64,000 bases of DNA from Paenibacillus sp. HWE-109 (GTDB lineage: Bacteria > Bacillota > Bacilli > Paenibacillales > NBRC-103111): assembly GCF_022163125.1 (NCBI RefSeq), contig NZ_CP091881.1, forward strand, positions 6,572,001-6,636,000, in the 5' to 3' direction. Positions 32,835 through 42,014 of this stretch are shown one piece after another. The notes under the pieces were generated by a model. The model had not been told where the DNA came from. It worked only from the letters and a program-made list of their open reading frames with translations, and did no database searches. Made by a program: the position numbers and the translations under genes. How positions within the stretch are numbered: the first letter of the stretch is position 1; every line of letters begins with the position of its first letter.

Positions 32835-33350
32835 TTACACTCCCGAAATCGGGACTACCTCAAGCCTGCTCAATGGAACCTCATGTACGGAATAAAATAG
32901 CCGAGAACGCCCTAAAATGGATAACTCCCTATCCGCGGCGTCCCCTTTCAGTCTTATTTTCAAAATCGAGGGATCATAAACCCTTCCGGTAATCACTTTC
33001 AGCTTTTGTCCTTTATATGTCGTAAACGCTAACCCTCCATACATCAACGGCACATCCTTCCCCTGAAAAGCGATGTAATCATGGCTTCGATACCAACTGT
33101 ACCCTGCTGCACTTTCTGCAATGCTTGCGACACCCAGTCCATCCGAATACTCGTAGAAAACGAGAGTTTCAGCATTCCTCTGCTCCTCAGCCAACATGGC
33201 ATCTGGGGCAGCTCCTTCTTGACTCAATCCCTTTGCGATAGCCTCCTCTTTGGTTGCAAACCATTTTAAATCAGGAATGGTCGGCTGATCATCTTGACAC
33301 CCTGTTAAAGTACAAATCATCACAATTACAACGACCCATATTCTTAGCAA
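32835..33350 (-). CDS. Lipoprotein of unknown function
   Basis: 171 residues from TTG 33350, for which TAGGAGG has proper spacing; a GTG two codons earlier is too close to it. Signal MLRIWVVVIVMICTLTGC ends in a lipobox (LTGC). The mature part starts QDDQPTIPDLKWFATKEEAI and has mostly beta-strand-forming segments (YSWYRSHDYIAFQGKD, LAFTTYKGQKLKVITG). I do not recognise the family. It faces away from the SLH-protein operon and 75 bp separate it from the carbamoyltransferase-like gene. Confidence 0.8.
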   Translation of the reverse strand: MLRIWVVVIVMICTLTGCQDDQPTIPDLKWFATKEEAIAKGLSQEGAAPDAMLAEEQRNAETLVFYEYSDGLGVASIAESAAGYSWYRSHDYIAFQGKDVPLMYGGLAFTTYKGQKLKVITGRVYDPSILKIRLKGDAADRELSILGRSRLFYSVHEVPLSRLEVVPISGV

Positions 33351-33474
33351 AAACACCCCTCCTACCTAGAAACCGTCCTTCATTCCGCAACCGTAATCCC
33401 GGCCCCCTTGAGCGCACGCTGCGCGGGTTTGGCTAACTCAGATGTTTATTTTACCATATTTATACTTTCTCAAT

Positions 33475-33520
33475 AAAAAAAGAAACCTGCTATGGCAATA
33501 AGCCATTCACAGGTTTCTTT
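33475..33520 (-). terminator. Terminator of the collar/SLH surface-protein operon
   Basis: GAAACCTG (33482-33489) pairs with CAGGTTTC (33510-33517), with ATGGC/GCCAT extending the stem. On the minus strand a TTTCTTTTTTATTG tail follows. It lies directly after the stop of the giant gene. Confidence 0.88.
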
Positions 33521-33529
33521 CCTTTCACT

Positions 33530-36500
33530 TTACGGGAGGACAATTGAACTGCTCGTACCATCTACATATTGCGTTTGGCTAAATGATTCAGAAGCGGATT
33601 GTACATCTGACCAGAACCAATCCTTTTGGGAGACATCTTTCCAAACATCTTTGCCTAGTTTAGGGGTCGGACGCTTCAAAAGGTTATTGATGACTTTCAC
33701 GGCTTCAGCACGTGTTAAAGGTTGATCCGGTCGGAAGCTTCCATCCTCATAACCGGACATAAGTCCAGATGCCTTGGCCGCTTGGATGTAGCCGGCTGCC
33801 CAGTGATTTTTGGTATCTACAAAAGCCTGAACATCGTTATTTACTGCTAGTTTGTTAATTTTTACGATAATTGCAGCAAGCTCACCTCTAGTTATTGGAG
33901 CATCCGGTTTAAATGAACCGTCCGGATAGCCGCTTAACCACTCGGCTTTCTGAGCTTGATGAATAGCATCTGCTGCCCAATGCTGGTCAGCAACATCCTT
34001 AAAGTTCTGTAACGCAACCAAGGATTGAGGCTTAGCGATCGCTTTTACAAAAATACTTGATACTTCAGCACGGGTGATAGATTGATTAGGTTTAAATGTC
34101 CCATCCGGGTACCCCTCAATCCAGCTTGTATAGGAAATCGTATCAATCGGCTTTTTCTGAATCTCGATCATACTAAAGGTACTGAACTTAGTAATGATAA
34201 TTTCCATACTTACCGGATTTCCTTGCGTATCATAGTTAATCTTGCCTTTTACCAATTCCTTCTCGCCATCACTATGTTCAATATAAATGCCGAGTGAGGC
34301 TAGGAATTCATTTCTTTTCTTTGGATCTGTCGGAATTTGAATCCCTTTGAAAGAGAAGTTCAACGTTACTTCATTATTCGTGATATTCGATTCAATCGTT
34401 AACGGCAAACCAACAATTGCTACTTGCCCACTACCGGCAGCCTTGGTTACGAGGACCGCCGTCATGACCCGCTTCTGGATTTGCTGTTTGGCTGCGTCTG
34501 ATGAAATCGGAATAAAGCGAATCAGCAATTCTTCTTTGGATTCTAAGGCTTTAGCAACTGTATGAAGCGGAATCGTCATTTGAACGGCTTCCATTTCGAT
34601 ACTTATAGCGGTGCCACCTTTATTTAAAGCCTGTAATGCCTCCTGTGTAAAACCAATGTTAAACTCGTCACTGCCTTCCGGAATTTGCGGGATCTTCAGC
34701 TTGAGCACGTTGCCTTTACTGCCTGATGATCCTGCTAATTGAACAATCTCCGGTGTTATGGCAACTGTATCGATTACTCGACCATCGGCTGCATGCTTAC
34801 GCTCCAAGTGGATTGGAAGCTCAGTGCCATTATCTCCGATACGGAAGAGGACTTGAGTCGGATCTGATGGTCCACCACCTCCTGATCCTGAACTACTTGG
34901 CTGCCCCTCACGAGTTATAACAGCTGTATAGGTTTGTAGATCGCCAATCTGAGGCGTAACAACGATTGATATCGTGTTGCGGCCCTCGATTAATTGAATC
35001 GGCGCATTAACGCTATTAATTAGAACATTGTTATGATATACAGCTATAGAAGCCAATGGGTCATACACAGAAGCTGACACAGTTGTTGATTGAACGGTAT
35101 TAGGAACAGTTCCGCTGTACCCCAATGTTTTAGGAGCAAACACTGGCGTTAACGTAACCCCGCTCAAACTAAATCCATTCAACTCTGCACTAGTGTTGCG
35201 TGTGATTGCGATGCTGTATACCTGCTCGCTCAAATTTTGTGCAATGACTTTAACGACTACCGCATTAAGGCCATCTTGTAGTGTAATCACTTTACTTGCC
35301 CCAACTACATTGTTAATTAGGATCTGCGATGTTGGCGCGTACACGCTGCCTGAAACAGTCACACTGTATACTTCATGGGTTACAGTGACAGCATATGAGA
35401 ATTTGCCTTGAGAGAAGCCTGGGACACTCTCCCCGTTCAAAAGCAAACTGCTCAGGCTCATATTACTGTCTCCAGCGCGAACTATATTTACGGTGTAACT
35501 TATAACCGTCGTCCCATCTTCCGCTGTCACGGTTAGTGTGACGTTGTTGTAGCCTACAGCCAGATCTGTTCCACCTGCTATAGCAACTGCGGCCAATGGA
35601 TCTTCTAGCATTCCTGTTACAACAACCGAGGTTGTTGCGTTCGGGACATTAAAAGTGTACGTTGTTTTCCTAGGTAGAAAGCCGGTAAGACTTACACCAT
35701 CAATTTGAATATCACTTAATTTGGCGTTAGCAGATTTGTTAGAACGAATTACCGTCACCGTATATTTCTGTATATCTAAATTTTGAGCTGTCACGGTTAT
35801 TGTTACGGTATTACTACCCACTTTCAAGTTACTGCCGCCTTCTACATTTACTGTTGCTGTTGGATCTGTTTGCTTACCTGTTACTGAAACCGATGAAGTT
35901 GCATTGGAAACATTGACGGTATAATTAAACTGTCCTGAAGCAAAGCCTACAATTGGTGTACCATCCACACTCAGACCACTCAAACTTGCATCATTGCTTG
36001 CTGCACGCACTACGGTCAGAGTATAAACCTTTTTAGTTGTGCCATCCTCAGCTTTCACGGTTACAGTGACTGTATTGTTACCTACGAGCAGGTTGCTACC
36101 TCCTACTACAATAGGTGTCAGTGCTGTTGGATCTGTTGTAGTAGTGACTACGACAACGGATGTCTGCGTATTCGGAACATTGACTGTATACGCCAGATTT
36201 AGAGGATCAAAGTTGGCTACAGACGTTCCATCTACTTTCAGATCACTCAAGCTTGCATCACTGCTAGCTGCTCTCACGACAGTCACGGTATAGATTTTCT
36301 TCGTTGTGCCATCCTCGGCCGTCACGGTCACCGTAACGGTGTTGTTACCTACAAGTAGGTTACTTCCGCCAACCACAACAGGATCGCTTGCTGTCGTCTC
36401 CTTCTTTGTCCCCGTTACCACAACCAACTTCGTTGCATTTGGAACATTGACTGTATACGCCAATGTATTAGGGTCAAAGTTGGCTACAGACGTTCCATCT

Positions 36501-39500
36501 ACTTTTAAATCAATCAGACTCGCATCATTGCTGGCTGCTCGCACGACAGTCACGGTATATTCCTTCTTCGTTGTGCCGTCCTCAGCCGTAACCGTTACCG
36601 TGACGGTATTGTCACCTACGAGTAGGTTACTTCCGCCAACCACAACAGGATTAACTGCTGCCAAATCTTCCTTCGTTCCCACCACCACAACCGAAGTTGT
36701 TGTATTAGGAACATTTACCTTGTACGTGACTTTAGCTGGAGCAAAATCAGTTAGACTAACGCCATCCACGCTTAAATCTTTTAAATTAGCATTCGTGGAC
36801 TTGTCCGCTCGCACCACTGTAACTGTGTAATCCTGTTTCGTTACGCCGTCCTCAGCCGTCACTGTTACCGTAACCGTATTATTACCTACGATCAAATTAC
36901 TTCCGCCTGCCACTGCTACACTCGCATTAGCATAAGCTTTTGTCCCTGTTATGTTAATTGAAGTCTTCGCATAGAGCACATTGTATGTGTACGTAAAAGT
37001 ATCCGATGCAAAGCCTGTTAGTGGTGTTCCATCTACACTCAAACCAATCAAAGCGGCATCATTGCTTGCTGCGCGCACGATGGTCAGGGTATAAACCTTT
37101 TTAGTTGTACCATCCTCCGCTGTCACGGTTATAGTGACGGTATTGTTACCTACGAGCAGGTTGCTGCCTCCTACTACAACAGGTGTCAGTGCTGTTGGAT
37201 CTGTAGTAGTAGTGACTACTACTACGGAAGTCTGCGAATTCGGAACATTGAGTGTATACGCCAAATCTAGAGGATCAAAGTTGGCTACAGACGTTCCATC
37301 TACTTTCAGATCACTCAAGCTTGCATCACTGCTAGCTGCTCTCACGACAATCACGGTATAGATTTTCTTCGTTGTGCCATCCTCGGCCGTCACGGTCACC
37401 GTCACGGTGTTGTTACCTACAAGTAGGTTACTTCCGCCAACCACAACAGGATCGCTTGCTGTCGTCTCCTTCTTTGTCCCCGTTACCACAACCGATTGCG
37501 TCGCATTCGGAACATTGACTGTATACGTCAACGTATTGGGGTCAAAGTTGGCTACAGACGTTCCATCTACTTCCAGAGCACTTAGACTTGCATCACTATT
37601 GGCTGCTCGTACGATGGTCACGGTGTAGACTTTCTTGGTAGTGCCATCCTCCGCTGTCACCGTTACCGTGACGGTATTGTCACCTACGAGTAGGTTACTT
37701 CCCCCAACCACGACAGGGTTGCCTGCCGTTGAATCTTCCTTCGTTCCCATAACCACAACAGAAGTTTTGGTATTAGGAACATCTACCGTATAGTTTAGTC
37801 TACTCGAAGAGAATCCTCCTACACTTACGCCATCAACTTTCAAATCAGTTAAATTAGCATTCGTGGACTTGTCAGCTCGTACCACTGTTACAGTATAAAT
37901 CTTCTTCGTTGTGCCATCCTCAGCTGTCACTGTAACTGTCACCGTATTATTGCCAACAGCTAAAATACTGCCTCCTGCCACTACTGCATTAGCTGTAGCA
38001 TCCTCTTTGATTCCTGTGATAGCAATCGCAGATTTGGCATAAAGCACATTGAACGTGTATGCGAGAGTTCCCGATGCGAAATCTGCTAAAGGCGCTCCAT
38101 CTACATTCAAACCAATCAAGTTCGCATTACTGCTTGGTGCACGAACTACGGTTACCGTATACACTTTGGTTATGCCATTTTCCGCCGTCACAGTTATCGT
38201 GACCGTATTATTACCTACGGCAAGATTGCTGCCGCCGACCACAACAGGTGTACCTGCCATTGCATCCGTCTTGGTTCCCAAAACAGTAACGGCTGTTTTT
38301 TCATTAGGTACTTTCACTGTATAAGACACAGTGCCAGGTACAAAGTCTGTAACCGTTGTTCCGTCCACCGTTAAATCTTTCAACGTAGCATCGCTTGATT
38401 GCGGAGCGCGATTCACTGTGATCGTATATGACTTTGTATCGCTGTTTTCCGCTGTTACAGTAACGGTAATAACATTTGAACTCCCTACGCTTAAAGGGAT
38501 CGAGCCACTGGCTTGACCACTCGTTACCAGGGTATTATTTACTTTCACCGTTGCATGAGGCTCATTCACAATCGGTGTTACTTTCAATGAATTTACTGCA
38601 TACAGAACGTCGACGGTGTACGCAATCGTTTCAGGTGCAAAGGTTTCTTTTAATGCAGCATTAGAAAGGGTGAGTCCTGTCAGCGTCGCATCCTTACTAA
38701 GCACTATCGTATTGTGCGTGTCAGTGTTATTGTAGACATCAAGCTCATCCCCACCAGAAACACTAACCGAGCTCGTTACCGAACGAGGCGTGTTTGCAGC
38801 AACATCTACAGTCACGTCGATGACTGGATAATTATTCTTCCCATTTAATACGTCTGAACGAAAACAGGTTAACGTCGCAAGTGTGCATGTCCATCCGCTT
38901 CCTGCCAAAACTGAAGCGGTTAATCCTGTCGGTAAAGCAACGACTGCCGTTACTGTTCCATTCGTTTTCACGTTACCGTTATTCGTGACCGTTACTGTAT
39001 AATGCGCCCCTGTCTTCCCTTGTGAGAAGGTTCCGTTCGGAGCCATCTTAACGATCATATCCGTCCCTTCCGAGTTTACAGCTATATTTCCACCACTGTT
39101 ATTGCCCGTAAAGTTTGTGCGGGTTAACACAGGGGCTTTATTCGCGTTGATGAACATGCCGCCCCCTCGGACAGCTGAGTTACCGGTCCCTTCTACATCC
39201 GTAAGTGATACGGTTCCCGCAAAGAAATCAAGAACCAATCCTCCACCGTCGCTCCCCGCGGTATTCCCCGTGAACGCTGTGTTTGTAATAACAGCTGGAC
39301 TGCCCAAGTAAAGTCCGCCTGCACGACCTTCTGTTCCGCCATTTTTGCTAAACGCCTTATTGCTGCTGAATGTGCTGGAATCAATCGTGACATTTCGCAA
39401 AGCATTGCTTGCTGACACGATTGCTACGCCACCACCAAGCCCATAAGACATATTATTTTGGACCGTGAGATTCGACATTTCAAGGGCCATATCCCCCTCT

Positions 39501-40213
39501 AGATACATGCCCCCACCTCGTGAACTATAGTTCGCTGAGTTGGCTGCTCCAGCTGTATTATCGGTGATCGTAACATTCGTCAGCTTAACCTTGCCCGCTG
39601 AAGTGCCTGATATGTACATACCGCCTCCGAATCCATCTTCGGCAGTCGTATTATTAGCGATAATAGAATCAGTAATGGTAAGGGTCTTGCTGCCGACATC
39701 GCCACCAATTCCCCCGCCTCCATAGTTGCTAAGAGGTGTAGAGTTGCCATAACGAATCGTTAATCCCTGTATCGTAACATTATATCCCGTGTTATCTAGA
39801 TCCGGATTAATTTCCAACACCCTGTGTGTGGAGGCAGCTGCGTTCAAACCAGCTTGTATAATGGTTGACGCTGAGTTGCTTCCTTGCAGAGTGACATCAC
39901 CTCTTATTTCCAACTGCGCGGAAGCCGTCGTATAGGTGCCAGTTGGAATAGTAATCACATCTGCGCCTGGAAGTGCATTCGCTTGCATGATGGCCGCGCG
40001 AAGTGAACATTGACTATTGCTATCTGCGCACACCCCATCACCCGTATTGGAATCTACTGTATCTGCAGTAGTGTTTACCGTAAAAGTCGCAGCACTCGCA
40101 ACACTCACTGCTCCGATACCTGCCGCTACAAGCAGCAGTAATCCCAGCAAGGCTGCTCTTGCATAAAACCGATTCCCCCTAAATATACTGCTCACATCCC
40201 GCCAATGAACCAC
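33530..40213 (-). CDS. Giant SLH-anchored surface protein with 14 cadherin-like repeats
   Basis: 2,227 residues from GTG 40213 (GAGGAG upstream). Order: signal peptide 1-41; CSLREA domain 44-80 (FTVNTTADTVDSNTGDGVC, CSLRAAIMQANA); right-handed beta-helix about 100-375 rich in GGG and TNVTITDN turns; DUF11-like domain about 385-500; 14 cadherin-like beta-sandwich repeats about 505-1770, ending IYTVTVVRAA-type; Ser/Gly linker; a beta domain about 1790-2010; three SLH domains 2030-2195 (GYPDGTFKPNQSITRAE and two more). It binds secondary cell-wall polymer via SLH and projects a long adhesin-like fibre. The repeat array contains a perfect 1,068-bp period. Last gene of the operon with the collar proteins. 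Confidence 0.93.
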   Translation of the reverse strand: MVHWRDVSSIFRGNRFYARAALLGLLLLVAAGIGAVSVASAATFTVNTTADTVDSNTGDGVCADSNSQCSLRAAIMQANALPGADVITIPTGTYTTASAQLEIRGDVTLQGSNSASTIIQAGLNAAASTHRVLEINPDLDNTGYNVTIQGLTIRYGNSTPLSNYGGGGIGGDVGSKTLTITDSIIANNTTAEDGFGGGMYISGTSAGKVKLTNVTITDNTAGAANSANYSSRGGGMYLEGDMALEMSNLTVQNNMSYGLGGGVAIVSASNALRNVTIDSSTFSSNKAFSKNGGTEGRAGGLYLGSPAVITNTAFTGNTAGSDGGGLVLDFFAGTVSLTDVEGTGNSAVRGGGMFINANKAPVLTRTNFTGNNSGGNIAVNSEGTDMIVKMAPNGTFSQGKTGAHYTVTVTNNGNVKTNGTVTAVVALPTGLTASVLAGSGWTCTLATLTCFRSDVLNGKNNYPVIDVTVDVAANTPRSVTSSVSVSGGDELDVYNNTDTHNTIVLSKDATLTGLTLSNAALKETFAPETIAYTVDVLYAVNSLKVTPIVNEPHATVKVNNTLVTSGQASGSIPLSVGSSNVITVTVTAENSDTKSYTITVNRAPQSSDATLKDLTVDGTTVTDFVPGTVSYTVKVPNEKTAVTVLGTKTDAMAGTPVVVGGSNLAVGNNTVTITVTAENGITKVYTVTVVRAPSSNANLIGLNVDGAPLADFASGTLAYTFNVLYAKSAIAITGIKEDATANAVVAGGSILAVGNNTVTVTVTAEDGTTKKIYTVTVVRADKSTNANLTDLKVDGVSVGGFSSSRLNYTVDVPNTKTSVVVMGTKEDSTAGNPVVVGGSNLLVGDNTVTVTVTAEDGTTKKVYTVTIVRAANSDASLSALEVDGTSVANFDPNTLTYTVNVPNATQSVVVTGTKKETTASDPVVVGGSNLLVGNNTVTVTVTAEDGTTKKIYTVIVVRAASSDASLSDLKVDGTSVANFDPLDLAYTLNVPNSQTSVVVVTTTTDPTALTPVVVGGSNLLVGNNTVTITVTAEDGTTKKVYTLTIVRAASNDAALIGLSVDGTPLTGFASDTFTYTYNVLYAKTSINITGTKAYANASVAVAGGSNLIVGNNTVTVTVTAEDGVTKQDYTVTVVRADKSTNANLKDLSVDGVSLTDFAPAKVTYKVNVPNTTTSVVVVGTKEDLAAVNPVVVGGSNLLVGDNTVTVTVTAEDGTTKKEYTVTVVRAASNDASLIDLKVDGTSVANFDPNTLAYTVNVPNATKLVVVTGTKKETTASDPVVVGGSNLLVGNNTVTVTVTAEDGTTKKIYTVTVVRAASSDASLSDLKVDGTSVANFDPLNLAYTVNVPNTQTSVVVVTTTTDPTALTPIVVGGSNLLVGNNTVTVTVKAEDGTTKKVYTLTVVRAASNDASLSGLSVDGTPIVGFASGQFNYTVNVSNATSSVSVTGKQTDPTATVNVEGGSNLKVGSNTVTITVTAQNLDIQKYTVTVIRSNKSANAKLSDIQIDGVSLTGFLPRKTTYTFNVPNATTSVVVTGMLEDPLAAVAIAGGTDLAVGYNNVTLTVTAEDGTTVISYTVNIVRAGDSNMSLSSLLLNGESVPGFSQGKFSYAVTVTHEVYSVTVSGSVYAPTSQILINNVVGASKVITLQDGLNAVVVKVIAQNLSEQVYSIAITRNTSAELNGFSLSGVTLTPVFAPKTLGYSGTVPNTVQSTTVSASVYDPLASIAVYHNNVLINSVNAPIQLIEGRNTISIVVTPQIGDLQTYTAVITREGQPSSSGSGGGGPSDPTQVLFRIGDNGTELPIHLERKHAADGRVIDTVAITPEIVQLAGSSGSKGNVLKLKIPQIPEGSDEFNIGFTQEALQALNKGGTAISIEMEAVQMTIPLHTVAKALESKEELLIRFIPISSDAAKQQIQKRVMTAVLVTKAAGSGQVAIVGLPLTIESNITNNEVTLNFSFKGIQIPTDPKKRNEFLASLGIYIEHSDGEKELVKGKINYDTQGNPVSMEIIITKFSTFSMIEIQKKPIDTISYTSWIEGYPDGTFKPNQSITRAEVSSIFVKAIAKPQSLVALQNFKDVADQHWAADAIHQAQKAEWLSGYPDGSFKPDAPITRGELAAIIVKINKLAVNNDVQAFVDTKNHWAAGYIQAAKASGLMSGYEDGSFRPDQPLTRAEAVKVINNLLKRPTPKLGKDVWKDVSQKDWFWSDVQSASESFSQTQYVDGTSSSIVLP
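35999..38134 (-). repeat. Two-copy 1,068-bp super-repeat inside the giant surface gene
   Basis: Cadherin-like repeats 3-6 (residues 694-1049) and 7-10 (1050-1405) are the same four types in the same order. Each copy is 356 codons, that is four units of about 89 residues. A DNA landmark confirms the offset: AGAGGATCAAAGTTGGCTAC starts at 36201 and again at 37269, exactly 1,068 bp apart. This points to a segmental duplication of a four-domain block within an older single-domain array. Confidence 0.9.
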
Positions 40214-40264
40214 TGTTCAGGCTCCTCTCCGTCTTACCTTCTTTCTTACTATCAGATCATATAT

Positions 40265-40798
40265 CTACGTACGAGGCGGGTATACACCCTGCAAAGCGAT
40301 ACAAAAATTAAGCGTTAGATACGGCTGCATATTATTGTGCGGCTGACCGCCTCCGGAAGGCAAAATCGCTTCCGCGCCCATCGCAGCAGTATTTACTGCT
40401 CCTGTATAAGCCAAGGCCCCGCGCCGCCCGCCTGTATCCTTCCAAATTTGCCCCGTCGGTGCTTCCTGTGAGCCTGGGGTAGTTCCATATTGCAAGGCGT
40501 GGGTATGGGCTGGCAGTTCCGAACTCAACAAGGTGACCGTCTCCACGCCTCCGGTTTGACCAAGATCATACAAGGACAGCCCCGTGCCTTGACCAGGGTG
40601 CATCGGAACCCGGCCTTGTAGATCCGGGAGTGCGAATGTACTTTTCCCGTCACCCCCGTAAGTAGTTCCTAATAACGAAAAGAGCGCAGTATTTTGCGAT
40701 ATAGGCAGAAGTTGACCATCACAAAAGGCCCACCCCTTAGGTGCAAAGTTAAATGGAAATAAACAAATTTCCCCAACAAATGGATTCGAACCCGGCAT
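40265..40798 (-). CDS. Phage-tail-collar-domain protein (microcystin-dependent protein type)
   Basis: 177 residues, one collar domain. Signatures: FVGEICLFPFNFAPKGWAFCDGQLLPISQN, FSLLGTTYGGDGKSTFALPDLQGRVPMH, ELPAHTHALQ and the C-terminal GGGQPHNNMQPYLTLNFCIALQGVYP. The family comes from phage tail-tip or fibre proteins and includes MdpB of cyanobacteria. There is no signal peptide. It lies between the double-collar gene (11-bp gap) and the giant SLH gene (51-bp gap). ATG 40798 has AAGGAGAG upstream. Tail-fibre-like assembly is established for the family; its role here is not known. Confidence 0.92.
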   Translation of the reverse strand: MPGSNPFVGEICLFPFNFAPKGWAFCDGQLLPISQNTALFSLLGTTYGGDGKSTFALPDLQGRVPMHPGQGTGLSLYDLGQTGGVETVTLLSSELPAHTHALQYGTTPGSQEAPTGQIWKDTGGRRGALAYTGAVNTAAMGAEAILPSGGGQPHNNMQPYLTLNFCIALQGVYPPRT

Positions 40799-40809
40799 AT
40801 GATCTCTCC

Positions 40810-41823
40810 TTAATTTTGACTTGGGAATATTCCCACTGTTGCAATAATGGCAGTTAATGCCAGATATGGCTGCATATTGTTGTGGGGCTGACCGCCGCCA
40901 ACCAAATCGGTTACAGAAGCGGATGTGCCATCCCGCACAAAAGCATAAGAACTTGTTGATGTCACGCCAAACGTATTTCCTTGAGCGGTTTTTGTAGACG
41001 CTGCGTTCTTGCTTGCATTTAAGTAATGAGAGTGAGTCGCCATCTCATTTTGGCTTAATGTGTGGGCCTGTTCACCGCTTTTTTCTCCCAAGGTATGACC
41101 GTTGCCCATGTGAATGGGAGCTCTTCCTCGCAAATCCGGAAGTCCAAATGTGGTTTGACCATTACCGCCATAAGTAGTACCCAACAATGAGAATAAACCT
41201 TGATTCTGATTAATGGGCAATATTTGCCCGTTGCACAACACGTTCCCGTTAGGTGCAAAGTTAAAGGCCACCCAACGCACCTCACTTAGAAACGGTTCAG
41301 TACCATCTGATCCGCCGCCTTGCGAAGGGAAAATTCCAAATAAACTAATAATGTAGTTAATCGTTAAAAAAGGTTGCAAATTAGTGTGAGGCTGACTGCC
41401 TCCACCAGGTCCTAGAACTGTGCCAGGATTCATCATCGTACTTTGTGATCCGGCTGCATCTGTAAATTGATTCAAAGTAGATCGCGCCATTACGGTACCA
41501 TCCGGACTGTTTGTACTGCCAAAATTAGACGAAACACCAGCTGCATGACTGTGAGCAGGTATCTGCTGAACCGTTAAGGTAACATCTTCAGTTCCTGCTT
41601 GTTCGGCAAGCGTAAATCCATTTCCTTGATGGAGCGGAATTCTGCTTTGCAGATTAGGCAACATAAAAGTTGTCTCACCGTCTCCACCATACGTAGTTCC
41701 TATTAAATTAAACAAAGGTTCATTCTCTGAAATAGGCAAGGTTTGACCATCACACTTCATCCAGCCTGCCGGAGCAAAATTGCCAGCAAACATCCGAATT
41801 TCTCCTATAAAAGGCTGTCCCAT
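40810..41823 (-). CDS. Double phage-tail-collar-domain protein
   Basis: 337 residues from ATG 41823 (GAGGGGGAAA upstream). Two complete collar domains in tandem: one from FIGEIRMFAGNFAPAGWMKCDGQ to GGSQPHTNLQPFLTINYIISLFGIFP, the second from FLSEVRWVAFNFAPNGNVLCNGQ to GGGQPHNNMQPYLALTAIIATVGIFP. Each holds the TTYGGxGxTTFxLPxLxxRxPxHxG core. With the single-domain neighbour this makes three collar domains in a row, perhaps assembling as a trimeric spike-like tip. First gene of the operon with the giant SLH protein, divergent from phoX. Confidence 0.92.
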   Translation of the reverse strand: MGQPFIGEIRMFAGNFAPAGWMKCDGQTLPISENEPLFNLIGTTYGGDGETTFMLPNLQSRIPLHQGNGFTLAEQAGTEDVTLTVQQIPAHSHAAGVSSNFGSTNSPDGTVMARSTLNQFTDAAGSQSTMMNPGTVLGPGGGSQPHTNLQPFLTINYIISLFGIFPSQGGGSDGTEPFLSEVRWVAFNFAPNGNVLCNGQILPINQNQGLFSLLGTTYGGNGQTTFGLPDLRGRAPIHMGNGHTLGEKSGEQAHTLSQNEMATHSHYLNASKNAASTKTAQGNTFGVTSTSSYAFVRDGTSASVTDLVGGGQPHNNMQPYLALTAIIATVGIFPSQN

Positions 41824-42014
41824 CAACTTTCCCCCTCATCATTGTTCAGTTGCTATGTATTAAAAAAATATTTTTTCCAAGCACTCGAAATATGTCGAAT
41901 TTTATAATACACTCTATCTATAATTCTATCAAAATAATTAGAATAAAGCATTTAAATTCATAGATTATGTGGTATGTTTATCTCAAGATCTTCAACATTC
42001 GGAGGAATTCCTAT

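Noticed and set aside
32800..32892. A 31-codon + strand frame with AAGGTGG upstream, opposite the lipoprotein end.
   Set aside because: It lies antisense to the 3' end of the lipoprotein gene, and its product has no feature of a real protein.
36039..37628. Several long + strand reading frames opposite the giant surface gene, each with Thr/Val-rich repeats.
   Set aside because: They are antisense shadows of the cadherin-like repeats: each repeats with the same 267-bp spacing, has no ribosome site and encodes no recognisable domain.
33530..40213. Regularly spaced similar sequences that could be taken for a CRISPR array.
   Set aside because: Repeat period is about 267 bp, the repeats are in frame and coding, and no cas genes or unique short spacers exist.
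40265..41823. Tail-collar genes as the sign of a prophage.
   Set aside because: No capsid, portal, terminase, integrase, lysis or other tail genes are near, and the operon ends in an SLH protein.
41824..42014. A Pho box for the PhoX gene in the divergent gap.
   Set aside because: AT-rich words are present, but I could not find TT(A/C/T)ACA-like repeats at the required spacing.
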